A stretch of 64,000 nt of DNA from Uranotaenia lowii (lineage: Eukaryota > Arthropoda > Insecta > Diptera > Culicidae): contig NC_073691.1 of assembly GCF_029784155.1 (NCBI RefSeq), positions 140,050,433 through 140,114,432 on the forward strand, in the 5' to 3' direction. Each line of letters begins with the position of its first letter. Position 1 is the first letter of the stretch. The notes beneath the pieces are model-generated. The model was given only the letters and a program-made list of their open reading frames with translations, had not been told where the DNA came from and did not search any database. A program made the translations under genes and the position numbers. Of this stretch, positions 11,049 to 20,759 are shown one piece after another.

Positions 11049-12548
11049 TTTCTTTCCTCTGGCCCGGACGGAATACCCGCCACTTTTTTGAAACGCTTCA
11101 AGATTCATTTATTGTATCCTATCAAACGAATATTTCAAGCATCGCTGGACAGAGCTGTTTCCCCTTCGCTGTGGAAGGATGCTTATATGTTCTACAGAGG
11201 AATTTCCGCCTTATGCGCCATTGCAAAATTGTTCGAACTGGTAATCCTGGATCCTTTTTTTATTTTTCCAAGCAATATTTTTCCCATGATCAACATTGTT
11301 TTATGCCCAAGTGCTCAACGAGTACGAACTTATTGACATTTACATCTTTTGTGCAAGACAGCTTTACAGCGGGTAACCAAACTGATGCAATCTATACAGA
11401 CCTGTCCGCTGCCTTTGACAAGGTCAATCATGAAATTGCTATTGCAAAACTCGGACGTCTAGTTATCTGTGGTTTCTTATTGAATTGGTTCCGGAGTTAC
11501 CTTACCGGAAGAAAGCTTACCGTTAAATCGGCGGATTCGCTATTCAGACCGTTTCCTGCTACATCCGGAGTTCCGCAAGGGAGCCACCTAGGACCGATTG
11601 TTTTTCTTATTTATTTCAATAAAGCTCTCCTATTGCTTGATGGGTCAAAACTTGCCTACGTGGATGATTTGAAATTGTTTAAGGCAATCAAAGGTCCAGA
11701 AGACACTATTTCTCTGCAAAGACAATTCCAGTTAATGTTCCATCATAACATTTTCGTGCAAATGGCATCCCATCCTCGCTGATTATTTCCTTTCGGACCA
11801 TTTAATCGCTCGTGTGGATCACATAAAAGATTTAGGTGTGGTTCTTGATCAGAAAATTGACTTCAAGATGCATACTACCTACATAGTTGATAAAACTTCC
11901 CGATGTTTGGGCTTTATATTCCGCGTGACGAAGCATTTTAGAGACGTGTACTGCCTGGAAAGTCTCTACTGCAGCTTGGTTCGCTCCATTCTGGAGTACA
12001 CGTCGGCTGTCTGGAGCCCCTTCTATCAGAATGGCGCTGATCAGATCGGAGCTTTACAACGACGGTTTATGCGATATGCTCTACGCCATTTGAACTGCTC
12101 TGACCCGTTCAACCTTCCAAGCTACGAGAACCGCTGCGACCTCATTAGCCTAGACACGCTACAAGCCCGCCGAGCAGCCTCACGGGCCTTGCTTATCTCC
12201 GATATCCTGGCCTCGAGAATTGACTGTCCTTCGCTTTTGGAATCATTTAATCTAAGTGTTCGACCCCAAGGACTACGAAACCGGAATCTACAGCTCTACA
12301 CTCCTCTTCGTCAGAACAACTACGGCGCTAATAGTGCACTGATCAGCGTTATCAGGACAGGACGTTCAACCGATTTTCTGGACACTATGATTTCGGTGCA
12401 TCGAGGGATTTATTCAGAAAAATTTTATGAATGACGTTTACAACAGTGTAGTTTGTATAGTCTTTTTAAATTAAATTTTAATTGACTCGTTTTTTATACG
12501 ATTAATCATTGGAATCAACATGTGATCAGTTGATTTGTTACCAAATAA
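11049..12548 (+). mobile_element. 5'-truncated Jockey/CR1-type element inserted in R1
   Basis: ATAAAAC occurs on both sides (11042-11048 and 12549-12555), and removing the insert restores the R1 reading HHKTEEVLV, so the boundaries are firm. The insert begins within the reverse transcriptase at SSGPDGIPATFLKRF, showing 5' truncation. It contains DLSAAFDKVNHE, SGVPQGSHLGPIVFL and the catalytic YVDDLKLF. A second frame at 11814-12434 holds the C-terminal part, beginning DHIKDLGVVLDQKIDF. There is an apparent in-frame loss of about a dozen codons between AYMF and YRGISALCAIAKLFELV near 11190, plus frameshifts near 11270 and 11790. The 3' end is AAATAAAT-rich. The clade assignment is approximate. 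Confidence 0.75.
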
Positions 12549-13398
12549 ATAAAACCGAAGAAGTGCTCGTGACCAATAAAAGAGTTATGCCGCACATGGA
12601 GGTTACTGTTGTGGGACACACCACATCTACGAAACAGCAGCTGAAATTCCTTGGAGCTCTGGTCGACAATCGCTTAAGCTTTGGTGCCCATGTCAAACTA
12701 TGTTGTGAAAGTGCATCCAAAGTCATAGATTCATTGGCCTGGATTATGCCGATCTGCCATGGTCCAAAGAGCGAAGCACTGATGAAACTACGATACGGAG
12801 GAGCGGTCTGGAGCTCCGTCATAGAGGTAGAGCGCAACCCAAGTAACACAGATTATGCCAACTAGCATTAGGAAGTTTTATCATGGTTTAATTATGGCAT
12901 TTTTTTGTGCAGCTTGTTTTATGGCGGTTTTATTATGGTCATGCAGAATGCTTATAATTTTTTTTCGACTATATGTTTTCAGATGGTTTTGAAAACGCTA
13001 ATAAAACTTTTATTAAACATGCTGTTTTAGTTATTTTGAAAGAGTTGTGAATGCTTTTTTTAAACTATAATAAAACACAAACCTAGAAGTTTGCTCCAAG
13101 CTTTCTTTTGCATGTTCTATAATAGCACTCAGTGCATGATTATTAAACCGCCATAAAACTTAGTGACAGTTCTCGATCAAGATGTCAAAACAGGACACGC
13201 TCAGATTAGATAGCACATATTTGAATTGGAACTCCCATTTTTACACATTTTTGGTAAGTTATGCGTGTTGGTTTTGAGTTAAAATTAAAAAACTACATCT
13301 TTGAAAACTTGAAATCACCGAAAGTGGTATGAATATCTTTACAATATGAGTATTGAGTGAAAGGGCCCAAATAGTAGGAAAAAAAAATGTTGCTTGAC

Positions 13399-13985
13399 GC
13401 CATCATTAATTCAAGATGGCGGCTTCCGCTTTTATTTTCAAAGCTGTAAATTACTGAAAATATCGTGAAACCTTCACAATATGGTTATTAGGTGAAAGTA
13501 ATAAGAGAGTAGAATAAGAGTAGAAGTCAAATTTCGTTGCCCGTCGCCATCTTAAATCCAAGATGGCGGCTACCACTCAACTTGAAAATACTATAAATGA
13601 CTGAAAATCGCATTAAACCTATATTATAGGGGTATAAGTTGAAAGAAATCAACCGGTAGAAGTTGAATTTCGCTATCTGACGCCATCTTGAAATCCAAGA
13701 TGGCGGCTTCCGCTAAACTTTGAAATGTAGTAAATGACTTAAAATGACATGAAACCCAGGTGGTAGTGGGTGGAAGGGCTTAACGAGTAGAAGTCGAATA
13801 TTGCTATCTTACGCCATCTTGAAATCCAAGATGGCAGCTTTCTATAAACTTTAAAAATGCTCTAAATCATTGAATATCGCATGAAACCTCCAAAATATGG
13901 GTGTTTGTCAATTGGGATAAGCTATCAAAAGTTTATTTTTTCATTCTGACGCTATCTCGAAATCCAAGATGGTGGCTTCAGCTGA
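13399..13985 (+). repeat. Left array of CAAGATGGCGGC palindromes
   Basis: Five units spaced 130-146 bp apart start near 13399, 13546, 13681, 13811 and 13949. Each carries a small inverted repeat, GCCATCTTG and CAAGATGGC separated by about five bases, followed by GCTTCCGCT or a variant. Between palindromes the units share a stretch resembling ACTGAAAATCGCATGAAACC. The unit length is about 135 bp. It is non-coding. Confidence 0.75.
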
Positions 13986-14414
13986 ACTTAAAAATACTGT
14001 AAATGAATGAAAATAGCATGAAACTCCCAAATATACTGTATTGGGTGCTAAGGCTAAATGATAGAAGTCAAATATCTGTTTTCGCGTTTCTCTGAAAATC
14101 TGTAAGTGACTGAAAATCCCACAAAAACCACCACAATACAGACCCCGTTCGTTTTTGGCAACATTCGATTTTGGCAACATCGAATTTGGCACATGTGCCT
14201 AAATCAGACGGTTAACAGAAACAACATAACCTTATAGTTTTCGCAAGAATAAGACCAATACAATTTAAACATAATAGCATGATAGGAATAATAGAATTAC
14301 ATAAATGGCAAAAAAAAACAAAAACTATAAATAATACAAGAAAAGTGCTAAATGCATTAGAAACATAATGAAAAAAAAAGGATTTAAAATGATCTAAATT
14401 GTCTTAAAATAGTA

Positions 14415-15329
14415 GGGGAGAGTGGGGTATCGTGGGCCATGGGGAAACGTGGGCCACTTTTAATATCTCAGATGTGTGTTGTGATAAAAATCTCAAACCA
14501 ACTGTCATCGCCGTCGCTTTGCGTGAGCATGTATTCCTATGTGTTGTTGACTTAAATACGCATCATATGCTTCTTTTATTTATCAAGCTTAAAAAAGTTA
14601 GAAAAATTTACTTACATAATTAAAAAAACGCCCGCTAATTTCATCGATGGGGAACCTAAAGTGCATAACAAAAATATGTTCATACGCTTATGATCTTAGT
14701 TTTGTCATGATCTTTCACGTGGAAAAGGAATTTATGATGAAACATCAATAAGTCACACAAACGCAACCAATTTGCAAATCATAGCTCGTGGGGAATCGTG
14801 GGCCACACATCTTGAACCACCTATATTTTTATGTTTTTATACACATTCAGAACTTTAAATACGTTTCACCTGTCAGCAAAGTTTTTTTTTATGCCAAATG
14901 AAGAGTTATGAAAAATATTTTGTCCATCCTATATGAGAAATTTTGCCAAAACGTTCGCGAGCCAGGTTTTGGAATCTATGCGATCATACACAGCTCTCTT
15001 TTTTATTTTATCATCTGACATTGCTTTTAAATAACGAAATGAATTAGGATATCAAAGTTTTGGGTCAACTCATAAGCTTTGCATGTCATTTGGTCAATTT
15101 GGATTTGGTGGCCCACGATTCTCCACCATTTTTCAAAATCCAAAAAATATTGCTTTTTTTCAAACAGTCAGAATTTGGGGAAAATAACTTATCAAAAATT
15201 TTTAAAAAATACTTTATGATACCTTGAAAATGTAGAAAACCATACCATTTTTTATTTTCATTTTATCTTTTATGATAAAGAAGTTATGGAACAACGAAAA
15301 AATGTGGCCCATGATTCCCCACTCTCCCA
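14415..15329. mobile_element. MITE with GGGGAGAGTGGGG termini
   Basis: The left end GGGGAGAGTGGGGTATCGTG at 14415 is matched by the complement of the right end up to 15329 (TGGGAGAGTGGGGAATCATG), with few mismatches. TA flanks both ends (14413-14414 and 15330-15331). Internal copies of the GTGGGGAATCGTGGGCCAC motif lie near 14790 and 15110. The interior is AT-rich and non-coding. It is inserted between the two palindrome arrays of the host element. Confidence 0.7.
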
Positions 15330-15410
15330 TAGTTTTAATGTAGTATTACGTGAAAAAAGTTGTGTTCAAGCGATTTTCATTGATTAACAGTATTTTAAAT
15401 TCAGTGGAAG

Positions 15411-15715
15411 CTGCCATCTTGGATTTCAAGATGGCGTCGGAAAGAAAAAAATCGACTTCTAGTTTAGCCCTTTCACCCAATACCCGTATAGTGATGGTTT
15501 AATGCGACTTTTTGTCAGCATTAAGCATTAAAAGTTGAGCGGATGCCGCCATCTTGGATTTCAATATGGCGTCTGATAGCGAAATTCAACTTCTACTCGT
15601 TTAGCCCTTTCACCCGATACCCATTTTGTTGGGGTTTCATGCGATTTCAAGTCATTTACACCATTTTAAAGTTCAGCGGAAGTCGCCATCTTGGATTTCA
15701 AGATGGCGTCAGACA
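15411..15715 (-). repeat. Right, inverted array of CAAGATGGCGGC palindromes
   Basis: Three units at about 15411, 15546 and 15683, spaced about 136 bp apart, are the reverse complement of the left-array units. They include the shared TAGCCCTTTCACCC spacer. Two weaker relatives (ACGCCATGTTG) lie near 15937 and 15971. Confidence 0.75.
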
Positions 15716-16330
15716 ACGAAATTTGACTTCAACTCATGATTTATTCCACGGGTCATTCAAAACCAATCCCTTTTCATTCAAAAAGTCTGTCCTCATTTAC
15801 TGTACTAATGATTAACAACTCAGAAATGAGGAACTCAACCTTAGCGTGTAATTGGTTGGCTTGCGAGAGAAACGTCAAATCGTAGCTTTTTCTGGGGTCA
15901 TCATTAAACCATAATAAAACTATGAATTGACTCACGCCATGTTGGTTGCAAAATCGAAGGGCACAAAATGACGCCATGTTGATGGATTCACAATGCAAGC
16001 TTTGGAAAAAAAATTTTCAGGCCTTTTTCCATCAATTCCATCATGATTGACCATCAGATTTGACGAGGCGCATTTATTTTAAGATACTATTTCATATACA
16101 TTTTACCTAAAATCTTGACTGGCAGTAGAAAAGAAGCTCAATATATGGTTAAAACATTGGTTTTTTTAGCTATTAATTTTACCAGATCATATCTGAATAA
16201 TGCAATCATCATTCATTAACCATTATGGTTGCTGGAAAAAATAAAAAAAAACTCCGAGAACTAACAGAACCGAAAAAAACAAAAATTTCTAACATGTTTT
16301 ATAATAGCTTTTTAAAAGCTTTGGTGACCA

Positions 16331-16372
16331 ACATTGATGACCAACATTGATGACCAACAATTATATGTCTTG
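16331..16372 (+). repeat. Short tandem repeat TGATGACCAACAT
   Basis: Three imperfect copies of a unit of about 15 bp occur back to back inside the right arm of the 3.7-kb TIR element. Confidence 0.6.
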
Positions 16373-17104
16373 ATGACGTTTCTAGGGTAGGGCCAAATAG
16401 CCTGATTTTGGCTTTATTAGAGTCCAGGTGGTGTTATAGAATGCGCTTTAGCTTTTTATGAAGATTAATGCGATAGTCCAAACGATATTTTGCTGACCAT
16501 AATAAAGCTAAAATTGTTACTTGGGAACAGATCCAGATGTGTGCTCAGTGAACACAACGGCTGATAGCCATGCGAGTTTATGTGCAAACAGGACCATATC
16601 AGCAGATGTAGCTTTTGTCATCGCCGTCATGATCCCTATCGACGGCAAGCAAGAGCTGTTAGAGGAGTGCGTAAAGTTCAACGAGCAGCGTCAATGCTCA
16701 AGTGGCAGAAGCAATGGGACGCATCGAACAACGCAAGATGGACGAATAAGCTAATCAATCCCGCGACTTTCAGACTGGGTAAATCGGAAGTATGGAGAGG
16801 TCAACTTCTACCTGACGCAGTTCCTTTCCTGGGCATTTTAAGCAATACCTTCATCGGTTTAAGCTTATCAGAACATATTATCTTTTTCTGCCCCAGACTC
16901 ATTTCAAGGCGTCAACAATTTCAAATTTGAACGCTGAAAATGTTGTGAGTGAAATCAGTGGTGAAATGTATCGCGAAAAACAATCGTAGCTTGCTATAGT
17001 CGATAATATCTCGCAAATTATGCGCGATCTCATGCGAATCAGGAAAGGTGATGAACGGAGAGAGAGAGCGAAATAGTCAACCAAACTTGATAAACTAATG
17101 TAAG

Positions 17105-18180
17105 GTATTGGTCATTGTATGACACCAAAATTCAAAAACAACGCGATCCTAAGGAGCGGTGTAACCCTAATCTGGACTCAAACGTGTGGTGGAGCTTAGA
17201 AGGTCTCACGTACTCAGATACGATCTCTCCTGCAGCAAAAGGAAGCGGAAAATATATTCGGGGTGGTCGTGACGGAATTCTGCGCAAGTTACTGTGAATG
17301 CGTTACCTAACCGAAACACGTCTCGGAGTCTTCTGTACCAGCCTGAAGTTGGCGAAAGAGGAAAAGAAGAAAGAGGAGAAGGAGAAAGAGGATAAAAGAA
17401 ATAGAAGATAAGAGAGAAATACCAAAGATGAGAAAGAGGGAAGGGGAAAGGGTGAGATGGATAAGTGCATGAGCACAGCCTACACCTTGATTTAGTATCA
17501 TTGGGTGAAACTAAGGAGCACATCTGACATTCGAAGGTGGTTTTAGTGGAACGAACCCACACATGGCAGGAGACACCCGGCTGTTTTGGTTTGAAGTTAA
17601 ATTTCCATCTTGTAAAACAGATAAAAAAACAAAAAAAAAGATATGGACCAGAATCAAGTGAACAATCCAGATTTTTTAACCACTCTAACCTGCATGTATT
17701 TGAATCATGTCAATAATGCGGTGATAATGTAGGAAGACTGAAATTTTACTACGGTTGAACAAAATTGGAGTCCCGTAAAACGGGGTAACTCTGATCACCG
17801 GGGTAACTTTGACCAACAATAAATTTTGCACATTATCACCAACAACTCACTCTATAGTTTGAATTTTTGGAAAACTGTTTTCTTTGATTGAAAGCCTTTT
17901 AATTGAGTACAAATAGGCAAAATTCGGTCTGTATTTGAAATGTTTTTAATTTTAGTAAAATGTAATTTCAAAATCTTAAAATATTTATTTTTTCCAAGGC
18001 GTGCAAACAAACAGTTCTCCTGATGAAGGTATCAGAAGGTATCAGAAAAGGGTTAGGCTTAAAAGCGGCACGTTATCCAAACAAACGGGAAAATTGTGCC
18101 TAGCCTTTTTTTCAGATTTCATCATATACCTGAGAAATCTGAAAACCTATAAAAGGATAAGACAATAAATTCAATGTATT
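17105..18180. other. Non-coding sequence with a purine-rich tract
   Basis: After the R1 remnant there is a purine-rich stretch (about 17350-17460, mainly GAAAGAGGAGAAGG units) that generates a long pyrimidine-coded frame on the minus strand. At about 17772-17815 the sequence TCCCGTAAAACGGGGTAACT resembles one end of a mosquito TIR family, with a similar motif at about 47900. No partner end is seen for either. Confidence 0.4.
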
Positions 18181-18184
18181 AAAC

Positions 18185-18535
18185 ATGGCATGTAGCCTAT
18201 CCACATGGGTATTCTTGACGAAATATGGCATAAAGCCTATCCACATAGGGATTTTTAAGCATTAAAGCTCATATGGGTAAAGTATGACATAATGTTACTT
18301 TAAATACTTAGAACTTGATTCAATTATTACATACATGATAGGCAGAGTACAGAGAAGTTGTAAAGCGAACGAGAGACAGTTACATATAAGTTGGAAAGAA
18401 TCTTAAGAATCATAAATTATTTGAGGAGATTTGATTTTACAATGATCAGAACATGCTCTGACCAGGATGCTACAGTGAGGGCTTAAAAAAAGATCTGATT
18501 TAAGTTGGCATTTAGCCTATCCACATAGGGATTTC
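18185..18535 (+). repeat. Dispersed repeat AGCCTATCCACATAGGGAT
   Basis: Three copies of a unit of about 26 bp, GGCAT(A/G)(T/A)AGCCTATCCACAT(A/G)GG followed by AT and T-rich bases, lie at about 18187, 18227 and 18508. The first two are 40 bp apart, and the third is about 280 bp further on. A weak fourth relative (TGTAGCCTTTCTTACAGCC) is at about 18665. The role is unknown. Confidence 0.6.
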
Positions 18536-18850
18536 AAGCATTTGCGCTTCTTAAAATTACATTCGAAATGATTTTTTTTCTTTATAACTTTCTTACTTAA
18601 ATTCAGACATACAGATGAAATGTAATCAGATAAAAAAACCCGATTTAATACACTTGACAGTGGATTGTAGCCTTTCTTACAGCCTGTAAATTATATTTTG
18701 GTATATATGGCACAAAATGAATTATGAATTATGATTATTGAATTTCATACGCAATAAATCCAAAATGAATTTAGGAAATAAAGATTCAAAGTTTTTAATA
18801 GGACAAAAGTATTTTTAATATTATCATATTTTTCATATCAATAACATTAT

Positions 18851-19559
18851 TTCTTATCTAAGTTTATGGCATTTCGGCAAATTGAAATTCTAGTTAGAGA
18901 GCAATTAAGACAGAAATGAAAATTGATAGGTGGAAAGGTCAAAGCTAGAGCGCTTTGGGTAGAAGAAACGAATAGATGGTGAAAAATGTGAGCAGGGCAT
19001 TGTGTTATCGACAGCTTTACTGCTTGTGTGATTCTTTACCCAGCAACAGCTGGTTGTTTGTAGCAAGTGACGAAGAAGCCACATTGCTACCCTACAAATA
19101 ACAATACGATTCAACACGAGGCACTTGGCGAAAAAGTAAGGCATCGGATGGATAATATGCGAAAACAATAAGTAGCAACCATCTGATGTACCTGAACAAG
19201 TAGCACGCATCGATAGAATTGGTTAAGCAATAAAAACAGCACTTGTGAGCGCTGCTTGTGTGATTTTTTGCCCGGTCGGACGCAACCTCATGTGTTCGAC
19301 CCATCTGAGCTGGTTGTGGGTAGCAATGTGGCTTCTTCGTCACTTGCTACAAACAACCAGCTGTTGCTGGGTAAAGAATCACACAAGCAGTAAAGCTGTC
19401 GATAACACAATGCCCTGCTCACATTTTTCACCATCTATTCGTTTCTTCTACCCAAAGCGCTCTAGCTTTGACCTTTCCACCTATCAATTTTCATTTCTGT
19501 CTTAATTGCTCTCTAACTAGAATTTCAATTTGCCGAAATGCCATAAACTTAGATAAGAA
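18851..19559. repeat. Large hairpin with 242-bp apparently identical arms
   Basis: The left arm 18851-19092 and right arm 19318-19559 are reverse complements with no mismatch in the parts I compared. The loop of 225 bp contains a third, diverged piece of the arm near 19250-19320 (GCTGCTTGTGTGATTTTTTG versus CTGCTTGTGTGATTCTTTAC). A 14-bp direct repeat CAATAACATTATTT flanks the structure at 18839-18852 and 19590-19603. Mirror-image reading frames on both arms are a by-product of the symmetry. Transcription across it would give a long double-stranded RNA. Confidence 0.9.
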
Positions 19560-19603
19560 TATATCCCAGCGGCGATCAAAATAAGATAACAATAACATTA
19601 TTT

Positions 19604-19919
19604 GCAACTAGTTGGAGATTTTTGAATGACTAGATTCTGGAATATCTTGTATGATTCCGTTTCTATGACATTATAATCTAACTCAATTTACTCCTTTTGG
19701 AGTTACAGCATATGGTAACTTCAAAATGGAAGGGGTATAAAAATTAAGAATACTATTTAAAAAAAGATGCCTGACCATGTATTTTAAATAATTCAACCTC
19801 TCAAGTAATGGAAACAAATGCATAGATAAAATTATTGGATAAAATTTCAATTGCTAGAGAAAAATACGATACCGAAACGTAAAAAATCAGCAGAATTAAT
19901 TTTGAAGATTGAAAATATT
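19604..19919. other. AT-rich non-coding sequence
   Basis: No reading frame or repeat recognised between the hairpin and the minisatellite. Confidence 0.4.
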
Positions 19920-20555
19920 GAAAATTTTGAGATCGCAATATTTTTAATTTTGTCAATTTTGCCATTTTTGTCTGTTTGACACTTTTTTCACTTTCGTCAA
20001 TTTTGTCAATTTTATAATTTTTTTTTCTATTTTGTCAATAATGTCAATTTTATCAATTTTCATGATTTTGTCAACATTGTTGATTCAGTCAATTTTGTCA
20101 GTTTTCTCGATTTTGTCAATTTTGTCAACTTTGTCAATTTTCATGATTTTGTCAATTTAGTGAATTTTCTCAATTTTGTCATTGTCAAATTGGCCAATTT
20201 TTTTCAATTTTGTCAATTTTCATCGATTTTGTGAAGTTGGTCAATCTTGTCGATTTGTCAATCTTGTCAATTTTTATGAATTTGGTCAATTGGGTCAATT
20301 TTTTAATTTTGCCAGTTCAATCAATCATGTCAATTTTGTCAACTTTGTCAATCTTGTCAGTTTTATCAATGTTTTCAATTTTGTCATTTTTGTCAGTTTT
20401 TTTCAAGTTTGTCAATTTAGTGAGTTTTGTCGATTTTGTCATCGTCATATTGGTAGATTTTTGTCAACTTTGTCAGTTTTGTCATTTTAATCAAATCATT
20501 GAATTATGTCAAGTTTGTCAACTTCTTCAATTTTGTCAAATTGTTCTATTTTTTC
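19920..20555 (+). repeat. TTTTGTCAA minisatellite
   Basis: Roughly 630 bp are built from a 9-bp unit TTTTGTCAA with many point changes. Frames at 20176-20632 reading as ILSILSVLS-type peptides come only from the repeat and are not genes. Confidence 0.85.
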
Positions 20556-20627
20556 CATGCTTCAAACTCTACTATGGAGGGCTTGGTGGCGCTACTGTTT
20601 GGTTGTTATTTTCCATCGGTCTCAGCA

Positions 20628-20751
20628 AGTGAAAGTTCGGATTGACTTCCAAGCCGTCATCGTTTTGCTAGACACCAACCCCAACAAAAACAACGCAACA
20701 ATTGCACGGGTTTTTCGATGCGAACGAAAAGTTTTCATCGCGCAACGTTAG
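20628..20751 (+). pseudogene. Possible helix-turn-helix transposase scrap
   Basis: About 40 codons read KVRIDFQAVIVLLDTNPNKN, then NATIARVFRCERKVF before a stop. This resembles the N-terminal helix-turn-helix of some transposases (a TIAR-x-x-RCxRKT pattern). It is too short to assign, and there are no inverted repeats around it. Confidence 0.25.
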
Positions 20752-20759
20752 ATCTGGAG

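Larger units (their letters stand above)
12838..16525. mobile_element. 3.7-kb TIR element inserted in R1
   Basis: CCCAAGTAACA at 12838-12848 is inverted at 16515-16525. The flanks are AA on each side, and removing the element rejoins the R1 coding sequence GAGCGCAACAGATCC without a gap. The interior has no transposase. It carries two arrays of a short palindrome in opposite orientation (13399-13985 and 15411-15715), giving the whole a foldback-like design, and it hosts another MITE at 14415-15329. Terminal homology is short, and the family is unknown to me. Confidence 0.65.
10790..17100 (+). pseudogene. R1-clade non-LTR retrotransposon remnant, three segments
   Basis: Three collinear blocks belong to one R1-type reverse transcriptase. 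The block at 10790-11048 has AGVPHGSILGPVLLNAMYND and the catalytic FADDIVL. The block at 12549-12837 continues with KTEEVLVTNKR, FLGALVDNRLSFGAHV and RYGGAVWSS. The block from 16526 to about 17100 has the conserved C-terminal region, recognisable as NRTISADVAFVIAVMIPI and then MLKWQKQWDASNNARWTNKLI in another frame. The element is truncated at the 5' side just after the solo LTR, and frameshifts and stops are frequent. The gaps are exactly filled by two other elements, so R1 is the oldest layer here. Confidence 0.8.

Noticed and set aside
13399..15715. CRISPR-like array because of evenly spaced palindromic repeats
   Set aside because: The spacing is about 135 bp with conserved, not unique, spacers, the context is an insect transposon, and there are no associated genes.
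17206..17562. Minus-strand frame rich in Phe, Leu, Pro and Ser
   Set aside because: It is the complement of a purine-rich low-complexity tract.
18905..19505. Identical protein tails on opposite strands (101 and 86 codons)
   Set aside because: The identity is a consequence of the perfect inverted repeat; neither frame has a domain or a start context of note.
20176..20632. Two hydrophobic ILSILSVLS-type frames that look like membrane proteins
   Set aside because: They come from the TTTTGTCAA minisatellite.
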